DNA of 64,000 bases, from the NCBI GenBank assembly GCA_033557465.1, contig CM066031.1, forward strand, positions 1,669,788,800-1,669,852,799. Direction: 5' to 3'. Position 1 is the first letter of the stretch; the number at the start of each line of letters is the position of its first letter. The stretch is from Ichthyophis bannanicus (taxonomy: Eukaryota; Chordata; Amphibia; Gymnophiona; Ichthyophiidae). Position numbers and translations under genes: made by a program. Shown piece by piece: positions 10,893 through 20,869 of this stretch. Under the pieces are notes generated by a model. The model ran no database searches. It was not told where the DNA came from and was given only the letters and a program-made list of their open reading frames with translations.

Positions 10893-10899
10893 GTTAAAG
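10893..10899 (-). promoter_or_regulatory. degenerate +1 site in DIRS B' (CTT TAA C)
   Basis: The same position as the TTT/CTT-TGA-C site of the other DIRS copies, but the stop is TAA. In a decayed element this is best read as a G-to-A mutation of the TGA, although it could also be a natural variant. Confidence 0.45.
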
Positions 10900-12705
10900 C
10901 CCTTGAGGGGGCTGAGCCTGTGGAGCTGGTTGAGCTCTCGGGCCTTTTGGCTTCTTTTGTTGTCTGGATTGTTGTTGTACCCTTTGGGCAACTTGACCCT
11001 AACCTTGCCCTTGCTGGGTATAGGATGGATAAAACTTCCTCTTTTTGCTGAAAAAGCGTTTTTTATAGGGTTTCTTTTTGGCTGGAGTAGCTGTAGATTT
11101 TGACAATCTGTCTAAAGTGATATTGTCAGCATTATCTCATTAGCCTTTTCCTGCCAATTCTTGCCTGTGCAAGGGATGTTTCCTGAATTATCCTGTACCC
11201 AAATCTCCAAGTCTGATGCCTGAAGCCAGGCAATCCGATGTGCACCAATGGCAATAGCAGAAGTTCTGCTGATGCATTCAAAGCAGTCAAAGGCTGCACG
11301 ATTTACAAACTTTGAAACGTCTTGAGCATGCTTGACAAGAGTAAGGAAGTCCTTTGTCATCAGGGAGAAGGGGGCTCATAAGCTCCAAATGTCCTGTGAC
11401 TTCTTTGAGGAACATTCCCATATATAAAATATATGAGCTGATCCTAGCTGAAAGTATGGAGGCCTGAAAAGTTTGACGCCTAAAGGCATCAAGAATCCTG
11501 CATTCAGGACCTGGAGGATTGGATGCATGTCTTTTTGCACTTTTCATCCTACGCATGGCTGACTCCACTACCATTGAATGGTGTGGCAGCTGAGTCTTTC
11601 GAAAGCCAGGACATGGTGGAACTCGATACATAGTATTGAGTCTCCTAAAATGAGATGTGGTCAAAGGTGTTTCCCCACATTCCGAGCATCAAATCATGAA
11701 GAATTTCATGAATGGGCAGAGTGACTGCCTCTTTGTGAGCGTTAGGATATTGGAGAATTCCCAATTCCTTTGCTCTGGGTTCCTTTTCAGGAGCTACCGT
11801 GATTGAAAGGCCTCGGGCCACATCATGAATAAAATCCTGAAAAGACATGTCCTCCGGAGGAGACATTCTGCGTTGAGAATAGGAGTCTTCCCTGGAGAAG
11901 CACTCTGGTATTGGCAGAATTATCCGTCATCGGAATCAGAGGATTCGAAGTATCCCTGATCCTGATGTTCATACAAAGCACAGTATCAGTATCGATTGAA
12001 GTCGGTACCAAGTTGGCCCGGTACCGATCTGTCGATGCCAGAAAAAGTCGCCATGGGAAGAATTCCCACCAGGGCCGGTACCGTCGGTGCTGGCACCAAT
12101 ATTGGTACAGGTGTTGGTACCGGCATCGGTATCCGTTGAACCATTGGTAGCGGTGTCAACGGTACGACAGCTGTAAGGAGAGCTGCAAGACTGCTTTCGA
12201 TAGCGAGGAACCTCTGGTCTATCGATGCTGGCGATGCCTGGGTGTCTGTACCGGTAGGTAGAAGCATCCGGAACCCCTGAGCATGGCACCAGTAGTTCTG
12301 CCGAGGTCGAGGCCTCGAGAACATCCTGGAGCCCTGTTGATGCTTTGGAAGCCGAAGCCTCCTGCCGGTGTAGTTTCCTCAAGGGCAATGCCAATGGCTT
12401 CTCGATAATTGGAAGGAGATCTACCCTTTGAGGACTGGCTCCTATGTTTAGTAACTTGAGATCCATGGGAGGAAGACGAGGCTCTGGAAGACGTTGACGC
12501 AATGGACATCGCATCTGAAGAAAAGAGGGTACCGAGCTTTGCAGCCTGGTTCTGTCTTCCTCTTTTAGTCATCCCCATATAAGAGAGACACTCCGATGGA
12601 GAATGGTCAGGGCCTAAACATGTCAGACACCAGTCATGGGTGTTGGTGACGAAAATGGTATCGCCACAGTACATTTTTTTTAAAACCACTAGCTGGTTTT
12701 TCCAT
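10894..12705 (-). pseudogene. DIRS B' Gag (broken)
   Basis: The start ATG (12703-12705) heads EKPASGFKK, matching gag of B. The Cys/His cluster follows (THDWCLTCLGPDHSPSEC), then a Ser-rich linker with a GGTACC-rich DNA stretch (11990-12260). The conserved core SPPEDMSFQDFIHDVARGLS, LPIHEILHDLMLGMWG and HHSMVVESAMRRMKS comes next, and the gene ends in a Pro/Gln-rich ...PQGL. At least three frame changes occur (near 12660, 11830 and 11340). Confidence 0.8.
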
Positions 12706-12929
12706 TTTTCAGGAAAATGGGGCCTAATGCCCAAAATGGTGCCTAGCACCAAAAAGAAATATTTCTCAAGAGAAACAGTTTAGAAAGTGTATATATATAT
12801 ATATATTTTTTTTTTTAAAAAGACGAAAAGAGAACCGGCGGTACCGGTAGGTGTCGAGCGGAGGCAGACGCGACCACAAGAAAACAAGTTTAAAGAAGAA
12901 ATTTTCTGCAGTGACAGGGTATGGTCGGC

Positions 12930-13108
12930 TCCGCGGAAAACGAAAAACTGAAGAGGGACAGTTGGAAAGGCAGGAAGGCAGCGCGCATGTGCTGAGGGAT
13001 GTTCCCAAAAGCGTTCCTACTGGACGCTGGGGAGCGTTACCACGCAGGCTCCATCAGTACCGACGATACCCATATGTGAAGACTACATTCCTGCTTGTTC
13101 CTGGAGAT
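12930..13108 (-). repeat. DIRS B' 5' inverted terminal repeat
   Basis: Inverted counterpart of the left end: GGACGCTGGGGAGCG (13023), CAGTACCGAC and CATATGTGAAGAC, ending CTTGTTCCTGGAGAT. Upstream (inside the element) lie an AT-rich tract and T-run at 12790-12820. Confidence 0.78.
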
Positions 13109-13540
13109 ATGCATTCGCTCTGCGTCTCCTCACTACCTTTCTTCTCTTCTCTCTCTCCTTACATCCCCCCTCGGGAACTCCGCTCTTCTAGCCAACTGCT
13201 TCTATCTGTGCTCTTCTCTTCTATTGCTAACTCCAGACCGCTCCTTTCACCTTGCTGCACCATACGCCTGGAACAAACTACCTGTGTCTGTACGCCAGGC
13301 ACCTTCTTTAACCCTCTTCAAATCCAGGCTGAAAACTCACCTCTTGGCTGCTGCTTTTGGATCTTGACTCACCTGATCTCCTTTTTCTTTCCCCCTTGTT
13401 TTATCCCTGCTTACACCTTCTGTGTTGTCTGTCTCGACTAGATTGTAAGCTCTGATGAGCAGGGACTGTCTCTTACATGTCTGTGCAGCGCTGTGCACGA
13501 CTTGTAGTGCTATACAAATGCTTAGTAGTAGTAGTAGTAG
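13109..13540 (+). pseudogene. L2-like LINE, C-terminus and 3' tail (second segment)
   Basis: Continuation of the LINE cut at 1711: the frame resumes after TYK with CIRSASPHYLSSL, then a GNSALLAN-like block and LFKSRLKTHLLAAAF. The 3' UTR runs GATTGTAAGCTC...GAGCAGGGACTGTC...TGTGCAGCGCTG and ends in (AGT)n at 13523-13540, a simple-repeat tail as in L2-type LINEs rather than poly(A). DIRS E resumes immediately afterwards. Confidence 0.75.
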
Positions 13541-13995
13541 AAAACACAGCCAATCCTGACTGGAGATAGGGGAGAAGGGTCCCTAGGGAGATCATTTTGA
13601 ACTCCCGTAATAGGTACTTGTTCAGTTCTTTGAGGTCCAGAATGGGCCTGTACTCTCCTGTTTTCTTTGGAATTAGTTAGTATGAAGAATAAAAGCCCAT
13701 CCCCTGTTGGGATGGCGGAACCTCCTCTATTGCACTCTGCAAGAGAAAAGAGGTGACCTCTTGAAGCAACAGAGCAGTGAAAGGGGGTTGAGAGCAGAAC
13801 TCTCTTGGAGGAGTCTGGCGGGGGGGGGGGGGGTAGACTTTGTAGGTGAAGCTTGCATCCCTCCCGTACTATGGACAATGTCCATTGCTCTGATGTGAAA
13901 AGATGCTACCTGTGAGTAAAGTGACACAGTCTGACCGGGATATGGATGGGATCTGGAATCTCCAGAGGCAGAACAGCTATGTTCTCTAGAAAGGA
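13541..13995 (-). pseudogene. DIRS element E, RT proximal part
   Basis: Minus-strand RT start of element E, from its gag junction (13997) to the L2-like insertion. The AEQWTLSIV-like and EGCKLHL segments and a GPQRTEQVPITGVQND-like reading of the 'PILDLRELNK' region are recognisable but frameshifted. A run of G (13812-13825) marks a local error or slippage site. It joins 1281 leftwards. Confidence 0.7.
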
Positions 13996-14002
13996 GTCAA
14001 AG
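13996..14002 (-). promoter_or_regulatory. candidate +1 frameshift site, DIRS E gag/RT
   Basis: The minus strand reads GGT CTT TGA C: the gag frame (…QTQPPEGL, stop) ends here and the RT frame continues +1 as GAC TCC TTT. It is identical in form (CTTTGAC) to the site in element B although the surrounding DNA has diverged. Confidence 0.5.
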
Positions 14003-14771
14003 ACCCTCAGGAGGCTGGGTCTGCTGAGATGGCTGTGACTTAGGAGTCAAAGCATTTTTTTTTTGCTGCTTTGATGGTTGCTCCCCCTTCTGAGGAGTAT
14101 GATGTTGATACTGAATAGCAAGAGTATAAGGAGGATATTACTACTTCTTATTGAGAAAAGCTTTCTTTGCTGCTTTTGCCCTTGCTGGGTTGGCAGTAGA
14201 TCTAGATAGAATCTGAGAACACTACCCTCAATAGGCTAACTGAGAGGCCTTGTCTTGCCATTCCTTGCCAAAAAGGATTTTACCGGTACAAGGGATATTA
14301 CCCAGCTTATCTTGAACCCATTGTTCAAGGTCTGATGCTTGAAGCCAAGCAATCCTGCGTGCATCAATGCAGATGGATGAAGTCCATGTACTCAGAACAG
14401 TCAAAAGTTGCTCTGTTAAAACTCTGAAACATTCTGAGCATGCTTTACAAAGGTGAGATAATCTGCTCTCTTGTCATCGGGGAGAAGAGGAGCCATTAAC
14501 TTCAAATCCTTAACCACCTTCTAAGGAACATATCCATCTAGAGTATGTAGGAACTGATCCTAGCCGATAACATGGAGGCCTGAAAACAACATCGACCAAA
14601 GGCATCAAGGGTTCTCGATTCCCTACCTGGAGGGTTCGAGGAAAGTGTGGAATGTGTCTTAGCACTCTTTATTCGACGCATTGCCGATTCCACCACAATG
14701 GAATGGTGCAGCAATTGCGTCTTTTGGAAACCAGGACACTCCAGTACCTGGTACATGGTATCGAGTCCCGG

Positions 14772-15408
14772 GTATTATTTTTATTTATTTATTTATTTAT
14801 TTATTTATTTCAATTTTTATATACCGCGCTATTTACAATCAGCGCGGTTTACAGAGAACCAAAGACCAGAACAACAGGCTGCTCGGTATTACATAAAACC
14901 GGAAAAATAAACTTGGATAAGATAAACATGGATAATATGGGGTAAAACTATATACATAGAATATTGATCTGTTAATCCGATCACATAAGAGAGGTATTTA
15001 TGTAAAATTATCAAAAATGTTTGGAAAAGGAGGGAATGTGGTTCGTTTGTAGTGAATATTATGCACTTTATGTAGGGTAGTATTTAATGAATAGGTTATG
15101 TTTGAGGGCCTTTCTGAATTGGACTATGCCAGTTATGGCACGAATTTCGGGTGGTAGGGAATTCCAGTGTTTTGGGGCACAAAACATGAAGGCTCTGTTC
15201 GCTGTTGCTCGGCTACAAGTTGTTATAGCCTTCGGCATTATTAGGGTGTTTATCGCAATTTGTCTTCTGGATCTAGTTGGAGGTAATGCTTGTGTGAGAT
15301 CAGTTAGAGAGTTTGCAGACAAACCATGGATGGCCTTGAATGTGAGAATTAGGGTTTTGAATATGAGTCTGCCTTGTATCGGGAGCCAGTGAAGATGTTT
15401 GAGGATAT
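14772..15408 (-). mobile_element. 5'-truncated L2/CR1-type LINE in DIRS E gag
   Basis: The minus-strand frame ILKHLHWLPIQGRLIFKTLI, then FKAIHGLSANSLTDL and KHWNSLPPEIRAI..FRKALK, is the C-terminal end of an L2/CR1-superfamily RT. The frame runs straight out of the DIRS gag frame (…RMWETPRTISPH) without a stop. The 3' UTR contains a GC hairpin (ACCGCGCTGATTGTAAATAG...) and ends in (AAAT)n. The same tail is found at 50305-50378 inside the retrovirus. Confidence 0.82.
14775..14811. repeat. (ATTT)n simple repeat, LINE tail
   Basis: About nine ATTT units, the reverse complement of the LINE's (AAAT)n 3' tail. Confidence 0.9.
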
Positions 15409-16699
15409 GGGGAGAGATGGTACGGGGTGTCTCCCACATACGAAGCATAAGGTCGTGAAGTATCCAATGGATAGGGAGCACAGCAGCCTCCTTCAGGGCT
15501 GTAGGGTATTGAAGAATTTAGAGTTCTTTGACCCTAGGCTCTTTCTCCGATGTCACTCTTAAGGACAGACGCCTAGCAACATTGTGAATAAAGTCTTGAA
15601 AAGACATGTCCTCTGGAGGGGACATGCAACGTTGTGGAGATGGAGATGAGTCTTCCGGGATAGTTCTCATGTTCCGGGTATCGACCAATTCATCATCTGA
15701 TGAATCAGAATCTGAAGAATCAAAGTATCGATGGGCAGGGTATTCCCGCTCCACACGAACTCGGTACCGATCAAAACCGGTAGCTGAGGCTTGAGGTGCT
15801 GGAACCTCTGTACCGGAAATGGATTTGAGGGCTGGCATGGGTGGTAGCATGGCAAGCTGCAAAAAAGTCAACGCGGGTTGTATCGGTAATGGAACCGGTA
15901 CCGGTACCTGCAGAACTGACTGTAAAGGTTTTACTGGTACCGAGGCCGCCAGTAAGGCTGTTAAGCTCCGCTCGATGGCCAGGATACGTTGCTCCATGGA
16001 GCTTGCCGATGCTTGGGTATCGGTACCGGAATTGCGGGCCATGATCCCTGAGCATTGCACCAGGATCTCTCCGGAGGTGGAGGCCTCGGGAGCATCCTAG
16101 GACCCCACTAAGGCTTTGGAGGCAAGGTCTTCTCGCCGAGGTTGTTTGGCCGGTGTGTTCCGCACCAGGGCAACGCCCGAGGCATCTCGATACTTAGAAG
16201 GAGATCTACCCTTGGAGGGCAGGACAGCCTTCGATGAAGACTTAGGTTTCAATACCTGAGATCCTTGGGAGGAAGATGAAGCTCTCGATGATGTCAATGC
16301 TAAAGATACTCCATCGGAGGCAAAGAGGGTGTCCAGCTTTCCAGCTCGATTCAGTAGACCTCTCTTTGACATCTTCCTACAAAGAGGACATTCTGACGGC
16401 TGATGATCTGGCCATAAGCATTTTAGACACCAATCATGGGTGTCTGTGGCCAAAATGGTACTGCCACATTTGGAACACTTCTTAAAACCACTGGATGGTT
16501 TTTCCATTTTGTCTGTGACAAAAAGGAAGGCCTAAGCCTAAGATGGCATCGATGCGCCTGAAGGAAAGAATAACTCTTTCCCTCACAGACGTTTTTAAAA
16601 GAAAGACAGAAAGCAAGCATCGACGGAGGTTGGTACCAGCATCGACAGAAGGCAGACGCAACCACAAAAAATATGAAAGACAAATTTTCGGCGATGACA

Positions 16700-16865
16700 G
16701 GAACTGCTCCACAGAAAACGAAGAACTGATGAGGGAGAGCTGGAAGGGCGGGAAGGCAGCTACGCAGGCACAGTGGGATGCTCCCTAAAGCTTTCCTACC
16801 ACAGGCTCCGTCGGTACCGACGTCACCCATATGTGAAGACTACATTCCTGCTTGTTCCTGGAGAT
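16700..16865 (-). repeat. DIRS E 5' terminal repeat
   Basis: The right end of element E matches other DIRS 5' termini: CAGGCTCCGTCGGTACCGAC, GTCACCCATATGTGAAGAC and the final CTTGTTCCTGGAGAT. The partner at the 3' end of E is missing, so it is recognised by similarity to B and B'. Confidence 0.75.
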
Positions 16866-17443
16866 TGGTGGAAACCCATGCGTAACTGGACTGATCTGGA
16901 GGAACGATTAGGAAAGATATAATTGGCATCTCAGAAACCTGGCAGAAAAGAATAGCCAATGGAACACAGATACCAGGATACAAATTACATAGAATGAGAG
17001 AGTAGATCAAACTGATGGAGAGAGGCTCTATATGTTAAAGAGGCATTGAGTCAAACAGGATAAAAGTTTTGCAAGAAACAAAATGTACTGTAGAATCTTT
17101 ATGGATAGAAATTCCATGTGAGAAGGGAAGGGAATAGCACTTGGTATTATCATCTGCCTGGGCAGAATGAACAGATGATGAAATATTAACAGAAATTAGG
17201 GAAGCTAACAAAATTAATAGCACAGTAATAGGTGATTTCAATTACCCCAGTATCGACTTGGCCAATGTCACATCAGGACATGGTAGGGAGATACAGCATA
17301 AGCACTGGGAAGTCAGTTGCAAAGCATTGATAAGGCAGGCAAAGAATCTGAAACGAAGCTTGCCATGTAAGCAAAAACTCATATTAAAAACTTTCAGGCA
17401 CATTTGAAGCAAAAAGCCAGTGAGGAAGTCAGTTGGACCACTA
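16866..17443 (+). pseudogene. CR1-like LINE endonuclease/linker remnant
   Basis: Broken plus-strand frames contain DIIGISETWQK, GYKLHRM, later VIGDFNYPSID and finally a KSVGPLD-like block. These are hallmarks of the apurinic endonuclease of CR1-type LINEs (SETW, GDFNYP) and of the linker that precedes the RT. Many stops are present, so it is an old fragment. It lies immediately outside the 5' end of DIRS E and may be E's target. Confidence 0.6.
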
Positions 17444-18114
17444 GATCAGTACTTCTCAACATTTTTTTTAATGTTGTGGCACACTTCAATTTGTTCAATT
17501 TCTTACAGCATACAAAACCAAATTTTGCACAAATCTCTCCCCTATCCCCTCCCACTGGAAGTACATCGCCACTTTTTCTTGTGTTTGGCTCATTCTGCTG
17601 GCTCTAGTCTGATGCCTGAATATACAGAGCCAGCGGGTCCTGTGAAATTACAGGACCCTAAGCATTGACATCAGATTGAAATTGACAGAGGAGGAACACT
17701 TAGGAAGCACTAATCTCTTGCTAGTGGGTAGGAGGGAGGGAAGGGAAGGTATCAATTTTCCAATCATACCTACAGTTCTCCCTGTCTCAAACGCTTGCCC
17801 CTTTCAGCTCTGCATCTCCGCCTTACTGGGTTTCTCCTCCATCCATCTTCTATTTGATAGCACCTTTCCCTGATAACTACCACTTTCTAGTTCTCACTAC
17901 CCCCTACCATCCCAATGTTGGCTCTCATCCCACAGCTCCCCTCTCTTACTTTTCACTCCCTGTCCTTACCCCACCTTAAACATTAAATTTCACTCAGCTG
18001 TTCTCACATTCTCTCCCATCTGATATGACTCATTCTCTCCCATCTGATATGACTCATTCATCCCGTTTTTTTTTCCTTTCATGCTTTTACCCATTCTTTG
18101 ATTCATGCTCATAT
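17444..18114. other. intergenic DNA of no clear identity
   Basis: No convincing gene. It opens with CAGTACTTCTCAACATTTTTTTTAATGTTGTGGCACACTTC, reminiscent of the ends of hAT-type DNA transposons, but no matching opposite end was found. Pyrimidine-rich, low-information sequence follows. Confidence 0.4.
18007..18058. repeat. 24-bp tandem duplication
   Basis: Two perfect copies of a 24-base unit (CATTCTCTCCCATCTGATAT plus GACT) at 18007-18030 and 18031-18054, with the next four bases of a third. Confidence 0.9.
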
Positions 18115-18362
18115 AACCCTTTTTCTCAAATCACTTCATTGGCTACTTGTCTGTTTCCGTATCCAGTTCAAATTCTCCTACTGACATAAGTGCACTCATT
18201 CTGCTGCTCCTCACTACTTTTCCTCTTATCTCTCCCTACATCCCACCTCTGGAACTCACTCTTCTGGAGATCCCTTCTATCTGTGCCCTTCTCTTCTACT
18301 GCCAACTCCAGACTTCAATCCTTCCACCTTGTTGCTCCTTATGCCTAGAGCAAACTCACTGA
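18115..18362 (+). pseudogene. L2-like LINE 3' fragment
   Basis: Plus-strand sequence parallel to 1645-1705 and 13110-13300: TCACTTCATTGGCTACTTGT, CCAGTTCAAATTCTCCTACT, then the segment corresponding to SAPHY..SL...PFYLCPSLLL. It has frame changes and ends abruptly against DIRS G at 18363. Confidence 0.7.
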
Positions 18363-18369
18363 ACAAACG

Positions 18370-20008
18370 AATCTTTCACCAGCCGCTGAAACTAACGTAT
18401 AACCTTCTCGAATGACCTCCAACACCCACTGGTCTGACATTATGTGGACCCAGGCAGGGTAAAACTCCCGCAACCTTCCTCCCACGGGTACTAACGCCAC
18501 CTGAGCCCGCTCTATCTCATTGTGACTTTTTAAGGTTTGAGGACTGAAATGGGGCAAAATCTCTACCCGCTCCCCGGAATCCTCAAAAACCCTGTCCTCG
18601 CCCCGGAAACCTTCCTCGCTGTGCTTGGCCGAAGCGCGAGGACCGAAACCTACGAAACTATCTCTGGGGCCCTTTGGACCCAGGCGCAGGCCGGCTCTGC
18701 TTAGGCTTATCCTCAGGCAACCGACCCACCTTGGATTCCTCAAAATCTTTGACCAATTTATCCAAATCGTCGCCAAACAAAAGCTTCCCTCTAAACGGAA
18801 GCTTACTGAGACAAGCCTTGGAAGAACCATCAGCCGACCAATGTCTCAACCACAAATACCTCCGTGCCGCTACAACGGAAGCCATACTCTTTGCCAGTCC
18901 CCGGATGAGATCATAATGGATATCAGCCAAATAGGCGGGGTTCCTGATTCCAGTCGCGCTACCTCCTCAACCTGCTCCCCCAACTGATCTCCTTGTAAAC
19001 GTTGGGACCATCTTAGAAAGCCCCTCGCCACCCACGCCCCCGCTATTGAGGCCTGCATGGAAAGGACGCTGATATCAAACACCTGCTTCAGCAGAGTATC
19101 CAATTTCCTGTCCTGCACATCCTTCAACGCCGCGGCACCCTCAACCGGAATAGTATTCTTCTTAGTGACTGCCGATACTGCTGCATCAACCTTAGGAGAA
19201 CGAAAAAGCTCCCTATCTAGGTCGGAAAGTGGATACAGCCGAGCTATTGCCCTAGAACCTCTCAGAGCCGACTCCGGCAAATCCCACTCCTCCTGAATCA
19301 TATTCCTGAAAACTCTATGAACAGGAAATACTCGCTGAGTCGTGCGCATAGCCTGCAACAGCGGATCCTCTAACGCCTCGTCCGCAGAAGGCGCCGCCGA
19401 GGGCATGTTCAGCGATTTGAGAGTTTCGGCAATCAAGGCTGGCACTTCCTCACGTTGAAACACCCTCCTACTCTAGACTGTTGTTCCGCATCCGGCAACT
19501 CACCGTCTTCCAACTCAGCCTCAGAGATATCCTCTAACTCATCGTCCTCCGCCTGCAACTCTCCTCCCAACGGAGACGCCTGGCTCTCAACCCCTGCCAC
19601 TTTACTCTTCTTGGCAGGAGCCGACACTTCATCAGAATGCAACGAAGATCTGACCTGCTTCTCCCCTCGCCCAATCGGAGGAGATGGTGAAACCCCAGGC
19701 TGCAACAAGGTAAAAGCCTGCTGCATAAGGGAGAAAAATTCCGGCGGAAGCCCCACCGATCCCCCCGCCAGTCCCAGAGAGGGACAGGGTCCTGGCACAG
19801 AAGACGGCCCTGCTACCGGTTCCGAGGGGACTAACGGAGAAGGGAGAATGTCCCCCTCCCCCTGAGAGAACGGCCTTTGACCCTCGGCCCCCAAATCCAG
19901 CTCCTTTTCCATGCCCGCTGCTTCGAGAGTGCAACACCTACACACACCAGACTCTAAAATTACGCCGTGCCTTGTGCTACAGACCAAACAACGAGGCTTA
20001 GCCGGCAT
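18370..20008 (-). pseudogene. Gag-like protein of DIRS family G (frameshifted)
   Basis: The start at 20008 gives PAKPRCLVCSTRHGVILESG with a CxxC..CRCC cluster, an acidic Pro/Ser-rich linker (DELEDISEAELEDGELPD), then in a second frame (from about 19463) a helical domain (FRNMIQEEWDLPESALRG, SVLSMQASIAGAWVARGFL). In a third frame it has the DIRS-like block ARRYLWLRHWSADGSSKACL and LPFRGKLLFGDDLDKLVKD. The WLR..W..D.SSK..L..LPF.G..LFG pattern parallels WLQSSDLEPWVQDKL...GENLFG in the other DIRS copies, which supports a shared gag fold. At least two frame changes occur; the RT is absent. Confidence 0.65.
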
Positions 20009-20716
20009 AATAAATGTAAAGTCAGAGCTGAAAATTTTTTTTTTTCTTAAATAAGGTAAAACACCAACACCAGGCTAGTCAGCAAACCCAAAACCGAGCC
20101 TAAGCCTACCGGATCTCAAATAAACCCCTTTTCAATTCTGTAGCGTTCAAAATGGTCACCGCAGCATTTCCCGCTCGAATCCGGCGGCCCGGCCTAGCTG
20201 CACGCAATCCGAGGGTGCGCTCCACCACGGTCTCTCATCCTCCGCTCTCCCCCGCGCCCAAAAAACTGTGCACCCCAAAACAGAGACTCACTCACTGTCT
20301 GAAGAGACGGAAGAGAGGAGGAGGAGGGGGATCCTCGCCGGAGCTCAGCTGAACAGCGGCTTCGGCTCCGGCGCTGCAAAGCACGCCTGTCAATTCATGG
20401 TCCTCTCCTGGAGCAGCGGCTCCCCCTCGGAGTTGTGCTGCGAGCCTACTACCTGGTCCTCACCCATTTAAGCGGGTTCGGGAGCAGGGAGGCATAGGTG
20501 TCTTGACAGCCCCCCCGATGCCGGGGAAGAAGAAAAAAGAAAGTAAAACAGGAGGGGAGGGGAGGGGAGGGGGGAGAATCATACACTGAATCTGCCAGCA
20601 GTCGCAGAATGGACGCCTCAGGCAGCAGACCCCCTGAAACAAAACATAAAAACTACAATTACTCTAATCTAACAATCAAAACTGAACCCAATTTACAAGG
20701 TAATAACTAATTAAAA

Positions 20717-20728
20717 CTATTTGCCCAG
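20717..20728. repeat. L1/Tx1 left target-site duplication
   Basis: CTATTTGCCCAG, repeated exactly at 26627-26638 after the poly(A) tail. Confidence 0.9.
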
Positions 20729-20869
20729 AGGAGGAAGTGACGTCACCCGAGAGATGGCAGCTTAAAGTCTGAGCTCCCATCGAGGCGCTTAATAATTAGG
20801 TGAAAAGTGCTAATTTTACCCTTTCTCGGTAATCGCACGGGGTGCCAGCCGAGAGCGGATTGCGTGAGG

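Larger units (their letters stand above)
1712..13108 (-). mobile_element. DIRS element B' (carries nested DIRS D')
   Basis: Complete but decayed DIRS retrotransposon inserted in the L2-like LINE. Its 3' end (left) starts ACGTAGTTACTCACCTGTAA and its 5' end (right) finishes TTGTTCCTGGAGAT. Between them, on the minus strand, are gag (10894-12705), RT/RNase H (10892-10416 continuing 4670-3112) and tyrosine recombinase (about 3100-2205). DIRS D' sits in the RT at 4671-10415. Removing D' leaves about 5.65 kb, a normal DIRS size. No target duplication is seen, as expected for recombinase-mediated insertion. Element edges are uncertain by 1-3 bases. Confidence 0.88.
13997..16507 (-). pseudogene. DIRS E Gag (broken, carries a LINE)
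   Basis: Gag starting EKPSSGFKKCSKCGS at 16507, with the Cys/His cluster (THDWCLKCLWPDHQPSEC), a Ser-rich linker and a GGTACC-rich stretch (15760-16030). The core SPPEDMSFQDFIHNVARRLS then leads to the WILHDLMLRMWETP block, where a minus-strand LINE interrupts (14772-15408). It resumes with MYQVLECPGFQKTQ and HHSIVVESAMRRIKS. The C-terminal third has further frame changes. It ends PPEGL-stop. Confidence 0.78.
18363..20728 (-). mobile_element. DIRS-like element G (gag end only; other family)
   Basis: Minus-strand gag of a second DIRS-type family plus its upstream region, truncated at 18363 before any RT. The 5' part is separated by the L1/Tx1 insertion and continues at 26639. 20009-20728 is non-coding and GC-rich, with a T-run at 20036 and a purine tract at 20515-20575. 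Confidence 0.65.

Noticed and set aside
11969..12514. Minus-strand frame rich in Thr/Asp/Gly (TDTDAGTNTCTNIGAST)
   Set aside because: Out-of-frame reading of the GGTACC-rich gag linker of B'; low complexity.
12851..13441. 196-codon plus-strand open frame
   Set aside because: It runs from B' 5' untranslated sequence through its terminal repeat into the L2-like LINE; a chance fusion, with the real LINE frame being another one.
17444..17530. hAT-transposon-like end (CTTCTCAAC...GTGGCACACTTC)
   Set aside because: No opposite terminus or 8-bp duplication found; too little to call.
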